Of a stretch of DNA of 64,000 nucleotides, positions 12,031-23,025 are shown piece after piece. Position numbers and translations under genes: made by a program. Positions within the stretch are counted from its first letter, which is position 1. Every line of letters begins with the position of its first letter. Origin of the DNA: Sepiola atlantica (lineage: Eukaryota; Mollusca; Cephalopoda; Sepiida; Sepiolidae); the NCBI GenBank assembly GCA_963556195.1, contig OY744544.1:50266825-50330824 (forward strand), given 5' to 3'. Below the pieces are notes generated by a model that ran no database searches, was not told the DNA's origin, and was given only the letters and a program-made list of their open reading frames with translations.

Positions 12031-13150
12031 CAAATTATAATTAACAGTAATAAGTAATCTAATCATGGACGTGGCGTGGAGGTTGTAGCCAATGCTGCTA
12101 AAGGCTAACGTATCATTTCAATTCTGCCTTTAATCTACAAACACGTGACCCTTCTCAACAAATCAGAGCTTTTATAATCTTTTATTCACTGTTCACTATT
12201 AAACAAATGGAGAACATGTTTCTGAAGGAGCGCTGAAAATTAACAAGGGAAACAAAAAAACTACAACAATCGATGAAAAGCGAAAACTATTTGTTGCGTC
12301 AAATAAATAATAAAATTTAACAAGAAAATAATAGTAAAATTGTAAAAATAAAATAAGATGAGAAAATTAGGGAAAAGCATTTTTTTTGAATGAACCAAAA
12401 TAAAAATGTTTCCTTTTTTTTCAAAAAGTGAAATCCTGTGAAAAGAGAAAAACTAAAATGAAAAATAGAAAGAAAGAGAAAATAGCGACGAAATAAAAAG
12501 AGAAATGTAAACAATGAAGGGGAAGCAATGCGCAAAAAGCTGAAGATCAGAACTGAAATAGAAGATAATTAGACATTACTTAAATAAGAATAATAGAACA
12601 AAGAAATGCTAACAAATAGAAAAATACAAACTTAATTCGACGTTTTCTAGAGTGAATAATCACCGTGAAAAGAGAAAACCTCAAAATGGCGGAAAACCGG
12701 ATAAAATCCGTACAGTTAACTAATATCAATTACGGAAGTGAAAATAAAATTGATTTTTACGTGGGTTTTTTTTTCATTGTAAACTTTACAAACCGTAAAT
12801 GTAACCCTTTTAATAATAAAGGTAGGGAAGAATACGTGGGTGGGGAAATAACCATGTAAGTAAACAGAGAAGTTGTTTGTCTTTATTTTATTATGTTTTT
12901 GCAATTGTTTCTTATGTTTTTGCAATTTGGTTTTAAATCGTGACTTTTTGAATTGTGACTTTAACAGTCAAATTATGTACGATTTTCGTTTAAAATTTTA
13001 ACAATTGGTGTGTCGAAGAATAACAGAATAAATGTAATGGAATTTATGATGGATTCGCAGCAAAAAAGGCTTTTTCAACACTTGAATTTCGAAAAAAAGA
13101 TCAGAGGATGATCTTTCACGTTTAAATTACATAGCAAATGACCACCGCTG
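12031..13150. other. Non-coding stretch, partly A/G-rich
   Basis: 12230-12660 is A-rich with GAAA motifs on the plus strand, a milder version of the polypurine block near 53 kb. The ORFs at 12317-12535 (minus) and 12665-12859 (plus) are low-complexity or unrecognised. Confidence 0.5.
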
Positions 13151-13155
13151 AACAA

Positions 13156-13270
13156 GAGGTGACGTTGGTAAAGTCGATAACGACGCAAACTAGATGTGCA
13201 AAGTTCGAATCAAGTCGGTTCTAGAGTATCACTTTCACTTCGGGATGTTGACAACCTCCACGTGGTCCCT
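13156..13270 (+). repeat. tRNA-derived SINE, family 1, copy 1
   Basis: GAGGTGACGTTGGTAAAGTC, GATAACGACGCAAAC and AAGTTCGAATCAAGTCGGTT, then ATCACTTTCACT. The B box is AGTTCGAATCA. The same blocks in the same order occur at 51751-51895. It is a diverged pol III-type SINE, not an intact tRNA gene. Confidence 0.75.
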
Positions 13271-15060
13271 CCTGCAAAAGTGGCAATAACAGAATCAAGA
13301 CATTATAATAATTTACTTTTTTACCTCTAAATATTGGAGAGTTCAATCTTGAAGTTTATTTTTGTTTCATTAATTGATACCGTTCTTTTTATCTTTTATC
13401 AGGATTAATTCATTGTAATAAAATGTTTACACTTTTAGAAAGATAATTAAATGGAGAGATATGTCATTAAAACTTTGTTGTATAATAAAATCGATCGAAC
13501 ATCTAACGAAATGTTGAAATTTAAATCCAATAAATACTTTAGATGTTTTTTAAACGCTTAAATTCTTTAATAATTATACATAAATCCAGACTTTTCTAAA
13601 AATTCTGATCCTTTTTGCCATCATTCTTTTTCTTCTTCTCCTTTTTCTAATACACATCGTTGTTTACGTATTTAAGACATGATTCATTCAGTTGCTTGAT
13701 TTCTGTCTGATCTTTTGAAAGCAAACAAAATGTTGATTTTAATTTTAATTATTTTTATTTATTAATGTCTTTTTACAAATAAATAAATAAAGATATAAAC
13801 TTAATAAGAATCAATATATTTATTTTAGAGTATAAGTCACGCAGTCGCAAGAAACACACACACATACACAGAAACACGAGAATAGAGCACATTATCTTTC
13901 GTATGAATTAATAAGCAGTCAGAATGATTAGCGATAAGCCGAAAATCAAATGGGATGAGTTAAATAGATTTTCTTGTTCCACATTTTCAACTTCAAATCC
14001 GACACCCGTATTTTTAACCCTAACCCGCCTACTCCTATTCCCTATCGTTAACTGTCTTCGCTGCCATTTCTTACCAATATGCATCCGCCGGAAATCCACG
14101 TCCCGCTGAACGCTTGCACCGGAAGCACAGCTTATCTATACAATCGGTCGGTTGTTCTGATACGGCCACGTCACGTAAAGACGTTCGTAAATGTCAAAAC
14201 ATTATTCCAATATTCGTCTTATCTTTGACACAAGCTGTTCACTTTCTGAAAAGTTTTCGGTTCACAAGTCTCAATTTTCGATTTTCTCAATTTTGGTCTG
14301 TCATTCAAGTGGTCTGCCGTGTTGTTCCCTGTCGAAACTCATCAGTGTATCACTTATCGCTTATGATTCACACCGGCTTCCTGTGGTCGTTCCATCTGAT
14401 GCGTTTATCTCCTTGTTGATTTGACAGAGTGACATCAAGTGGGTGTGGCCAATTAAGTCCTAAACCATCAGCAATCGCTTGGGAGGCAATGGATTTGACG
14501 AATCAGCAAACTTATAATTGGAAATACAATGTTATGTATTCTAAGATACGTCATCTCCATCAGAGGCGGTGTTGTCTGTCCGTTGGTTGGTCGGCCAGTC
14601 ACGCTTAGATTTTTTAAATAAATCTTTATATAAAAAAATCTACACGATAATTCCTTCCTAACGTTGGAGTATAGATTATAAGAATATGTTGCAAAGTATT
14701 AGATTATATTATTTTAAAGATTTTCAATTCATTTAATTTATTTAAAAATGCGATGTTCCTTGGTTAGATTTTGAACTGCATTTTCCTCGCAGAACACGCA
14801 TATTTAATGGACGCCTCTTAAGAGTTGCGACTTTCTTGAAACCGTATTCATGATTAATATTTTTCTACGTGTAAGCAATAGTAAATGATGAACATTTCAT
14901 TGTAGCACTAGCAAGAAGAACCAGAGTTGCTCAGGGCGGAACTGCGCCCAAACCCTAACATCATATTACCTATTTCATCCTCATTTTTGACATTTTATAG
15001 TATTTAATTTTAGGGGTTGTGTCAAGGCATCACGAGATTTTCTGCACAACTTTTGTGTCA
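13271..15060. other. Non-coding stretch with one minor repeat
   Basis: The overlapping ORFs at 13908-14109 and 14114-14424 have no recognised domain. 14765-14815 contains GAACTGCATTTTCCTCGCAG plus ACACGCATATTTAATGGACG, resembling 37627-37680 (GAATCGCATTTTCTTCGCAA and following), so it is part of a low-copy interspersed repeat. Confidence 0.5.
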
Positions 15061-15109
15061 AAGCAATCATCCGACACTTGCACTAACTCCTACATCTCCA
15101 TACAAACGA

Positions 15110-16034
15110 ACTAAATGACACCATACTAGGAATAGCCGCCACTGCAGCAATATCCGCAGTAATCAACCAATGCTACCATAACAGCGTCCGCACATCAAAG
15201 GATAGACTAAAAAATAAGTTCACCTGGCTCCTTACCCATGCCATCAGCCCCAAGAACAATTACCCAACCGACAACTACAACACACAAGCTACAGCTAGCC
15301 TTCTTGTCACAGACATGACTAACTCACTCACACTAAACGAAATATAACTTCATAGTTTAGCCCTTAAATTCATAACTACACAAAAACTAGATGACAAAGT
15401 CAAACTCAACATTGAAGCTCAGTTCTGCAGAATAGCATATCACCTGAAATGACTGTTTGCATTTTACTAGGACTCACAGAACAGACGCAACACCAGCAAA
15501 AAACCCACTACCATCGAAAATGCCGCCACATTTTCTACATACCAGCTAGACCGCCCCCTGCAGCTCCCCCCTGACAACTACGATCTAGACCATGAACTCA
15601 CAAGACTTTGGCACAACATATTATACATCATACAGAAAGAACACACAAACATCACGCTTACTCTCACAAGTACGCATCGGCTCACTCTCAAAAGCTTAAA
15701 GGATAAAAACATAATAGTCCTACCTTCCGACTAAGGCAAGGAATTCTGCGTCATCTCTCGAGATACGTACGGAGACATAACTATCGAACACCTCAGCAAC
15801 GACACACCCACCACAGACGTCTCCTCCACCGAAATAGAAATAGATCAACACAGCATGGAGCCTGATATACAAGAAAAGGAACCTCCACCAACAGATAAAA
15901 ACAAAACCTCAACACAAGAAACAGCAGACCCCTGCATTTTACCACCCAATAAAACACACACAAAAACAACCCCATAACACAAATAAGACCCATAGTCTCT
16001 AGTATAGAAGGACCCGTCTATAAAATCTCCTGGC
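15110..16034 (+). pseudogene. Penelope-like element, N-terminal part of reverse transcriptase
   Basis: In one main frame I read, in order, TNSLTLNEI, a stop and LHSLALKFITTQKLDD, which matches the 'Ltp-E-LLslGlkF-pTp' block at the start of PLE polyproteins. LKSLKDKNIIVLPSD-stop-GK follows at about 15690-15735, corresponding to the PLE 'I-x-PADKG' RT motif. After a degenerate stretch, IRPIVSSIEGPVYKISW (about 15980-16034) matches the PLE 'LRPIVSS-G-pty' motif. In-frame stops at about 15345, 15450, 15474 and 15734, plus at least one frameshift, make it dead. The coding sequence continues at 17210 after a repeat insertion. Functionally this was the RNA-templated DNA polymerase of a PLE. Confidence 0.85.
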
Positions 16035-16043
16035 TACTCTCCT

Positions 16044-16084
16044 TTTTGGCCTTTTGGCTAAGATCAAAGTGTAGTATCTGTTCC
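16044..16084 (+). ncRNA. U2 snRNA 5'-end-like sequence (head of unit 1)
   Basis: GGCCTTTTGGCTAAGATCAA and GTGTAGTATCTGTTC are the 5' stem-loop I and branch-site-pairing region of U2 (GTAGTA core intact). The U2 Sm site and the 3' stem-loops in their normal order are absent, so this is not a functional U2 gene. Confidence 0.85.
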
Positions 16085-16426
16085 GATGGATACTGCACTT
16101 CATAGATCGGTATTGTCTTGGCCTTCGGGGCTTGATTTCCGCCGGTCTATGGGTCTGATCTGTCCTGTGCAGTTCTAGGAGGTCCACCCTCCCAGGCTTT
16201 ACCTCCCCTCTTTGGGGAGGAGTAAGTTAATTGCTTACTGCCTGAGGCGCCCCTACCGGGGAATGCCGACGGGACTGCCCAGGCAATTTTTAATGGCCAG
16301 AGTGCTCACCTCTCGGGCGCTGGCTTTTCAAACCCCACTTTCCCGACCCGACCTTGGGTCACATCTTACTTGTGGGAGTAAGATAAAACTGGCCTTGTGC
16401 CTAACTCCTGGAGATGAGTAAATAAA
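16044..16426 (+). mobile_element. U2-snRNA-headed SINE-like unit 1
   Basis: It opens with TTTTGGCCTTTTGGCTAAGA and TCAAAGTGTAGTATCTGTTC, matching the conserved first 45 or so bases of U2 snRNA except one extra A. The rest (CCGATGGATACTGCAC onward) is not U2. It holds a CTCCCC-TCTTT-GGGGAG hairpin, AATTTTTAATGG, and an end CTTGTGCCTAACTCCTGGAG followed by GAGTAAATAAA. There is no protein-coding role; short ORFs here are chance. snRNA-headed SINEs (SINEU) have been described in crocodilians; this unit has the same type of head, but I cannot link it to a named family. Confidence 0.85.
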
Positions 16427-16435
16427 TACTCTCCT

Positions 16436-16477
16436 TTTTGGCCTTTTGGCTAAGATCAAAGTGTAGTATCTGTTCCG
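16436..16477 (+). ncRNA. U2 snRNA 5'-end-like sequence (head of unit 2)
   Basis: Identical by eye to the head of unit 1 through CTGTTCCGATGGATACTGCA, with the branch-pairing core GTAGTA preserved. Confidence 0.85.
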
Positions 16478-16811
16478 ATGGATACTGCACGTCATAGGCT
16501 GGTATTGTCTTGTCCTTCGGGACTTGATTTACGTCGGTCTATGGGATTGTCCTGTGCAGTTCTAGGAGGTCCACCCTCCCAGGCTTTGCCTCTCCTCTTT
16601 GGGGAGGAGTAAGTTTATTGCTTACTGCTTGAGGCGCCCCTACCGGGGAATGCCGACGGGGCTGCCCAGGCAATTTTTGATGGTCAGAGTGCTCCCTTCT
16701 CGGGCGCTGGCTTTTCAACCCCCACTTTCCGACCCGACCTTGGGTCACATCTTACTTGTGGGAGTAGGATAAAACTGGCCTTGTGCCTAAATCCTGGAGC
16801 AGAGTAAATAA
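16436..16811 (+). mobile_element. U2-snRNA-headed SINE-like unit 2
   Basis: Same architecture as unit 1. Its Sm-like string is AATTTTTGATGG (about 16671-16682), one base from units 1 and 3 and a fit to the RAU4-6GR Sm consensus. The tail is GAGTAAATAA. It has small deletions relative to units 1 and 3. Confidence 0.85.
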
Positions 16812-16820
16812 TACTCTCCT

Positions 16821-16863
16821 TTTTGGCCTTTTGGCTAAGATCAAAGTGTAGTATCTGTTCCGA
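16821..16863 (+). ncRNA. U2 snRNA 5'-end-like sequence (head of unit 3)
   Basis: Third copy of the U2-like head, with no difference from units 1 and 2 in the GGCCTTTTGGCTAAGATCAA block. Confidence 0.85.
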
Positions 16864-17200
16864 TGGATACTGCACGTCATAGGCTGGATTTTGTCTTGGC
16901 CTTCAGGGCTTGATTTACGCCGGTCTATGGGTCTGTCCTGTGCAGTTCTAAGAGGTCCACCTTCCTAGGCTTCGCCTCCCCTTTTTGGGGAAGAGTAAGT
17001 TTATTGCTTACTGCCTGAGGTGCTCCTACCGGGGAATGCCGACGGAGCTGCTCAGACAATTTTTAATGGCCAGAGTGCTCACCTCTCGGGCGCTGGCTTT
17101 TCAAACCCCACTTTCCCGACCCGACCTTGGGTCACATCTTACTTGTGGGAGTAAGATAAAAACTGGCCTTGTGCCTAACTCCTGGAGAGGAGTAAATCAA
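16821..17200 (+). mobile_element. U2-snRNA-headed SINE-like unit 3
   Basis: Same head, hairpin, AATTTTTAATGG and CTTGTGCCTAACTCCTGGAG as unit 1. The tail is GAGTAAATCAA, then the fourth TACTCTCCT and the resumed PLE reading frame. Several transitions are private to this unit, for example CTTCAGGGCTTG for CTTCGGGGCTTG. Confidence 0.85.
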
Positions 17201-17209
17201 TACTCTCCT

Positions 17210-18000
17210 AACTGCTCAAGCCCATACTCCCACCTATCCAGGACACGTTAGCAGCTCAGACGAAGTCATATGCAAACCCAACAGCAGATACGCGTTCAGC
17301 CTCGACGTTGTATCCCTCTACACGTTCGTACCGGCCCACTCAGCTGTAGATCTCATCACCGACTACATCTCATCCAACAATCTCTACTGCCACCAAAATA
17401 CACCAGCTACTATACATACTAGTCGACAACACATACCTCACATACTAAAAACAGACCTACCAACAAATATATGGCCTACCTATGGGATCTAGCCTATCAG
17501 GACTACTCGCCATTACATACATGAATAGATTAGAACAACGCGCAGTGCACACCTGCCACTCCAGCATCTTCTTCACGAGATATGTGGACGATATCCTATT
17601 CCTCACATCATCCCGCGAAGAAGCCAACAACATTTTCATTAGCTATAAAAATACAGACCACAAGATACAATTCACTATCGAGCACCCCAAGACATCCGGA
17701 TCCCTCTCACTATTAGATTTCACACTCTACATTACCGGTGAAGGTCTCATACACACTAGCTTCTACAAAAAACGTCTGCAGAGACATCTTCGTAAATTAC
17801 AAATCAGCACTCCCTACCAATGCCAAAATAGGATACGCTCTAAACGAGACTAACCGCACCCGTAACAAATGTACCACAGAAACAGACAAGACCACTTCTA
17901 TTAGACACTTCCAATAGATACCCCACAAACACCAGACACCACACTAGGGCACATGAAAAACATCCACAGCTAACTCCTTAACACCTGCTTCCTAAGAATA
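17210..18000 (+). pseudogene. Penelope-like element, reverse transcriptase palm region
   Basis: YAFSLDVVSLYTFVP (about 17288-17332) is the PLE motif A region ('FSLDVVSLYTNVP'). YQQIYGLPMGSSLSG (about 17460-17503) matches 'Y-Q-GLPMGSPLSP'. RYVDDILFL (about 17578-17604) is the catalytic YVDD box, and SLLDFTLYI matches the downstream 'FLD' block. Both catalytic aspartates of YVDD are intact, but frameshifts near 17350-17460 and near 17800, plus stops, break the frame. It is the continuation of the fragment ending at 16034. It would have acted as target-primed RT/telomerase-related polymerase. Confidence 0.9.
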
Positions 18001-18059
18001 CCACACTTTAGCGCTAGAATAACTTCGGCCATCCACAAAGCCGTCAACAAAGCCATCCG

Positions 18060-18467
18060 CAAAGAACACCTTGACATCCAGCTCACGTACTCCGGACCAA
18101 CAGTGCGACAGCACCTATCTAAACCAAGAATACCCTTCAACACTAACTCCTTCACCCTTGCAAACTGTCGCATCAACAACACAGGGTTATGTGTCACATA
18201 TAAAATACAATGTGAGGTATGCCACGAATTCTACATCGGCAGTACAGTGAGACAATTGCACATACGTATAAAAGAACACGTAACCACCAACCATCCTACC
18301 AAACACACATAACACGTGGCTACAACCCCACTAAAGACATACGAGTCAGGATATTAGCTACGGAAAGAGATCAGAGTGACCTCAGACTCAAAGAATTAGT
18401 ACTGATCAGAAAATTTAACCCAAGATTAAACAGCAGATCCGAGCTTAACTTCAACTTCTTAGTATAA
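18060..18467 (+). pseudogene. Penelope-like element, GIY-YIG endonuclease domain
   Basis: In the frame opening at 18103, GLCVTYKIQCEVCHEFYIGS (residues 28-47) followed by R50, R55 and KEH (57-59) is the PLE version of the GIY-YIG nuclease: first Tyr at residue 33, YIG at 44-46, then R-x-L-x-x-R-x-x-EH. Cysteines 22, 30, 37 and 40 fit the Cys-rich linker typical of PLEs. A frameshift near 18290-18310 moves the C-terminus to the frame ending at 18467, where LRLKELVLIRKFNPRLN carries the likely catalytic Glu block. This domain nicks target DNA. Frameshifted, so inactive here. Confidence 0.88.
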
Positions 18468-19075
18468 CCACACACAAAAAACATCACCCTACATATTATA
18501 ACAAACAATTACGTACTGTAATAACATTTAATAAACAAATAACGAAGATGAATTAATTAATTAATGCGATGAGTTAAACTAGTTAACACTTTTAATGGGC
18601 ATACCTCCAACAAACACAGCTTAATCCATTTGAGTTACCTCCCCTCCCCAATCGAACGCACAATACGTCAATACCACGCACATGGCCCCAACAATAATAA
18701 TTAAGAAGATCAATCCCAAACACTACATAATAATAACTGACAAAATAATTTAACAATATTTAACTACACTTAACCACTTAATCTATTCACACCTCAACTT
18801 AAAAAAAAAGTTTCTGCGAACCTAAACAAAGCGTAATTTCCGGGCCGGCCACACACCGACGAGTGAATATATTTTATGAAGATGGTGGATTTTCCCGAAA
18901 ATTTAAATTTAAAAAAAGGAAGACACACCACTGCGGTTCGAACTTAACACTGGTAAATATAATAAAATTATTTGAAAAATTATTGATTCCTCAATATTGT
19001 CACTATGTGATTGTTTACCATTTCACGTACCGACGGTGTCACCTAACCAACACATTGTATCCGCCTTCTAACACT

Positions 19076-19077
<2 letters not shown>
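18468..19077. other. Non-coding stretch downstream of the PLE
   Basis: Probably PLE 3' flank followed by unique sequence; no motif recognised. Confidence 0.45.

Positions 19078-19142
<65 letters not shown>
19078..19142. repeat. (TA)n microsatellite
   Basis: About 32 TA units. Confidence 0.97.
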
Positions 19143-19147
<5 letters not shown>

Positions 19148-19865
19148 TATAAAATCCAGAACTGTATTTGTAAATGCTTCGAGGAATAAAACAAAATAAG
19201 ACGAAACAAACTTTAGATAAAATAAACAGGAATTTTTTTGCTTCTGTCGGAAAATATTTGTTTGTATAACTGCTCTAGAATACAGTATTAGTTATTTTCA
19301 TACCCATTGAGCATAACGCTTGGGTGTTAAGTATTTAACTAAGATATTCAAAACATATATGAATATATAGTGAGTAAAAAGAAGTAAAAGATAAGAACAT
19401 TTCATGAGAATTAATTTTTCCAAACTATGTTGTATTTTCATTGTTTGCATTAGCTAGAAATAAGCTTTAGCAGAAGACAATGGCTTTAAAGAGACTCAAC
19501 AATATTCGGATTATTTTTGTATGCACTGATAAATATTACATCACTAGGTTAGAGTTAGTTGACAGTGCAAGCCACAGGTTAGAACAAACACTGATTAATT
19601 GGATTGATAAAGACAACTAATAAAAATAAGTGTGGTCCACCGGTGTTCTCATTATTATTTGAATTGTATGAACAGAATTTGGTTAGTTGTGTAGGAAAAG
19701 ACTACGAAAAATATGTGTACATATTTTCAAAGAATTATAATTTTTTATTTGAGGATACTTCTAAACATTCAGTAGGGGTAATACCTGACTTTTTAAAATA
19801 TATTTACCAGTACAGGATTCCTGTTACTACCTATAGCGACTGTTCATTGAAATATAAATAAATAT
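19143..19865. other. Non-coding stretch
   Basis: An 85-codon ORF at 19604-19861 has no recognisable domain and ends against the TCAA/TAA array. It could be a chance ORF or the edge of an unknown repeat. Confidence 0.45.
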
Positions 19866-19880
19866 ATCAATCAATCAATC

Positions 19881-19949
<69 letters not shown>

Positions 19950-19950
19950 T
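19866..19950. repeat. (TCAA)n then (TAA)n microsatellite
   Basis: A few TCAA units lead into about 23 TAA units. LINE copy A starts at its right end. Confidence 0.97.
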
Positions 19951-20444
19951 GACTGTGTGGGGATAGCAGTACACCGGGAACTGTGCACCCAATTGGATTT
20001 CGAATACGCAGACAAATGGTACAAACATTAACCAGAAACAGTACTGGAAAACGAAAAAAACACAAAATCATCTGGGATATGGCTATACAAACAGACACAC
20101 TCATACAAGCAAGGAGACCGGATGTTATAATAATCAACATGAAGAAAAAATCTTGCAAAATCGTAGACTTCGCCGTTCAAGCAGACAGAGTGAAAATCAA
20201 AGAAACGGAAAAACAGAGCAAATACACGGAACAAGCCAGAACACCAAAAAGAATATGGAGCATGAAGAAAGTCAGTATAATACCAACAATGGTAGGAACA
20301 CTAGGAACAATCACCAAAAACCTGGAAAAAAGACTGGGAGAAATTGGAATCAAAGGGATCAGTGGAACTATACAAAATACAGCAATGATCAAAACAGCTA
20401 CACTATTAAGAACAATCATTGAATGCGGAAATCTAACCGAATAA
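19951..20444 (+). pseudogene. RLE-type LINE copy A: restriction-like endonuclease C-terminus
   Basis: The element is cut off at its 5' side by the TAA array. A first frame reads LDFEYADKWYKH, then after a frameshift near 20040 the 153-codon frame (19983-20444) continues. Residue W31-D32, ARRPDVIIIN (43-52), KIVDFAVQ (59-66) and KIKE (71-74) follow the PD-(D/E)XK-like pattern at the end of R2/R4/Dong-type LINE proteins: a PD pair, then a D in a hydrophobic strand, then K-E. IIPTMVGTLGTITKNLEKRL matches the conserved final helix region. The domain cuts the DNA target for target-primed reverse transcription. No reverse transcriptase is attached to this copy. Confidence 0.8.
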
Positions 20445-21002
20445 CTATGAAGGGTCACACGGAATCTACTACAGGAAGAAAACAAAACCACAGAAAGAAC
20501 ACATCACAAACAAAGAAACAGAAAATGCAAGAAACATCACTCTATAAGCTCCCCTCAATAAATTACACCAGCCTCAACTGACACGACACAAAAATGAATC
20601 AATGAACAGAAATAGCAAGAAACACCATCAGTCCCCCCTCCCCCCCCCAAAAAAAAATAAATTAAAAAAAGCAAAAAATGGTACCAGCCTAGGCTGACAC
20701 CACACAAAATATTTGCATAGGGTCAAAGAGGATGAGAAGACCGATGAGGGACAGCACAAACCAGACCTCCACTGGAAGTGCAGAGACTGCAGGGACCTTG
20801 GGGAGGCTTATTGCAACCCAACTCCCAGAGAATACCAATGGTCCTTACCAGCGAGAAATCAATGGTAAACGGGTGTTGTGATACTGCAAGTTTATTTGCG
20901 GTGGCTATCGAAAAGAAGTGGAGAATACTGAAAATCTGGGGAGTCGTGTTGTCACTCAGACTCCAGGGAATGCCATCGGTTGTCAGTGAGAATTCCTAGT
21001 GA
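20445..21002 (+). mobile_element. RLE-type LINE copy A: 3' untranslated region
   Basis: It shares AGACCTCCACTGGA and GGGACCTTGGGGAGGCTT, in order, with copy B (22540-22590) and ends AATTCCTAGTGAGTAAATAA, running into (TAA)n. A poly-C/poly-A tract lies at about 20635-20660. ACCACACAAAATA near 20700 recurs in copy D. Confidence 0.85.
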
Positions 21003-22446
<1,444 letters not shown>

Positions 22447-22826
22447 CCCAGAAACAAAAAGACAAGAAAGGAAAAGTGGGAAGAAAAATAACTACATGGA
22501 CGCTTTATAAGACTCGAGGAGGGAAAGCGATAACCAGACCTCCACTGGAGGAGCGCGCACGGCTCTGGGACCTTGGGGAGGCTTGTTGCCACTCGGGCCC
22601 CAGAGGGGACCAATGGCCCTTATCAGCGGGAAATCGATGGTGGGTGGCTGTTGCGATACCGCAGGGTCATCAGCGATGATGAACGAAAGGAGGTGGAGCA
22701 TACTGGAAGTCTGAGGAGACTTGTTGTCACTCAGACTCCAGGGAATTCCACAGGTTGTTGGCAGTCGGCGATCACTGACGATGACCAGTGTGATAACTCC
22801 TAGTGAGTAAATAATAATAATAATAA
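22447..22826 (+). mobile_element. RLE-type LINE copy B: 3' UTR and (TAA) tail
   Basis: After the RT thumb the sequence jumps directly to the 3' UTR blocks shared with copy A (AGACCTCCACTGGA; GGGACCTTGGGGAGGCTT). It ends GTGATAACTCCTAGTGAGTA and a short (TAA)n. About 1 kb of CCHC and endonuclease coding sequence is missing in between. Confidence 0.85.
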
Positions 22827-22830
22827 GATG

Positions 22831-23025
22831 GAGATCCTTCAGTGAAGATGATTATTGCTTCTCACACGGATTTCTGTATAAAACGGAGTTATTGAGCGAC
22901 GTGCGAACAGACAAGCGTTGATTACAATAACTAAAAAATAATGTATTAAAAAGTGACCCTTCAGTGGAGATGATTATTAATTGCCACGCGGATTTCTGTA
23001 TAACCCCAAGTTATTTAGCGACTTG
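22831..23025 (+). repeat. Direct duplication of a ~73-bp unit
   Basis: 22831-22903 and 22952-23025 share CCTTCAGTG(A/G)AGATGATTATT, then CACGCGGATTTCTGTATAA or its close variant, then GTTATT(G/T)AGCGAC. Origin is unknown. Confidence 0.85.

Larger units (their letters stand above)
16035..17209 (+). repeat. Tandem array of three U2-snRNA-headed units with TACTCTCCT at all four junctions
   Basis: Three direct copies spaced 392, 385 and 389 bp. TACTCTCCT occurs at 16035-16043, 16427-16435, 16812-16820 and 17201-17209. The last copy is followed by PLE coding sequence reading TLLTAQAHTP, which fits the PLE consensus after the motif interrupted at 16034. The 9-mer therefore behaves as PLE target sequence duplicated by insertion. 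Copies are about 90 percent or more alike by eye. Confidence 0.9.

Noticed and set aside
13908..14424. Cluster of overlapping ORFs on both strands as an exon
   Set aside because: Open frames exist in several frames at once with no motif; no splice-site or repeat evidence decides for any of them.
16044..17200. Three functional U2 snRNA genes
   Set aside because: Only the first ~45 bases match U2; the U2 Sm site, stem-loops IIa/IIb and III/IV are not present in their normal order.
15793..17251. Short ORFs across the PLE and U2-unit region (for example 16212-16421, 16985-17251)
   Set aside because: They run through non-coding repeat units or on the strand opposite to the PLE motifs.
20778..20999. 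73-codon ORF after LINE copy A
   Set aside because: It lies in the LINE 3' UTR, which is shared with copies B and D at the DNA level without keeping a reading frame.
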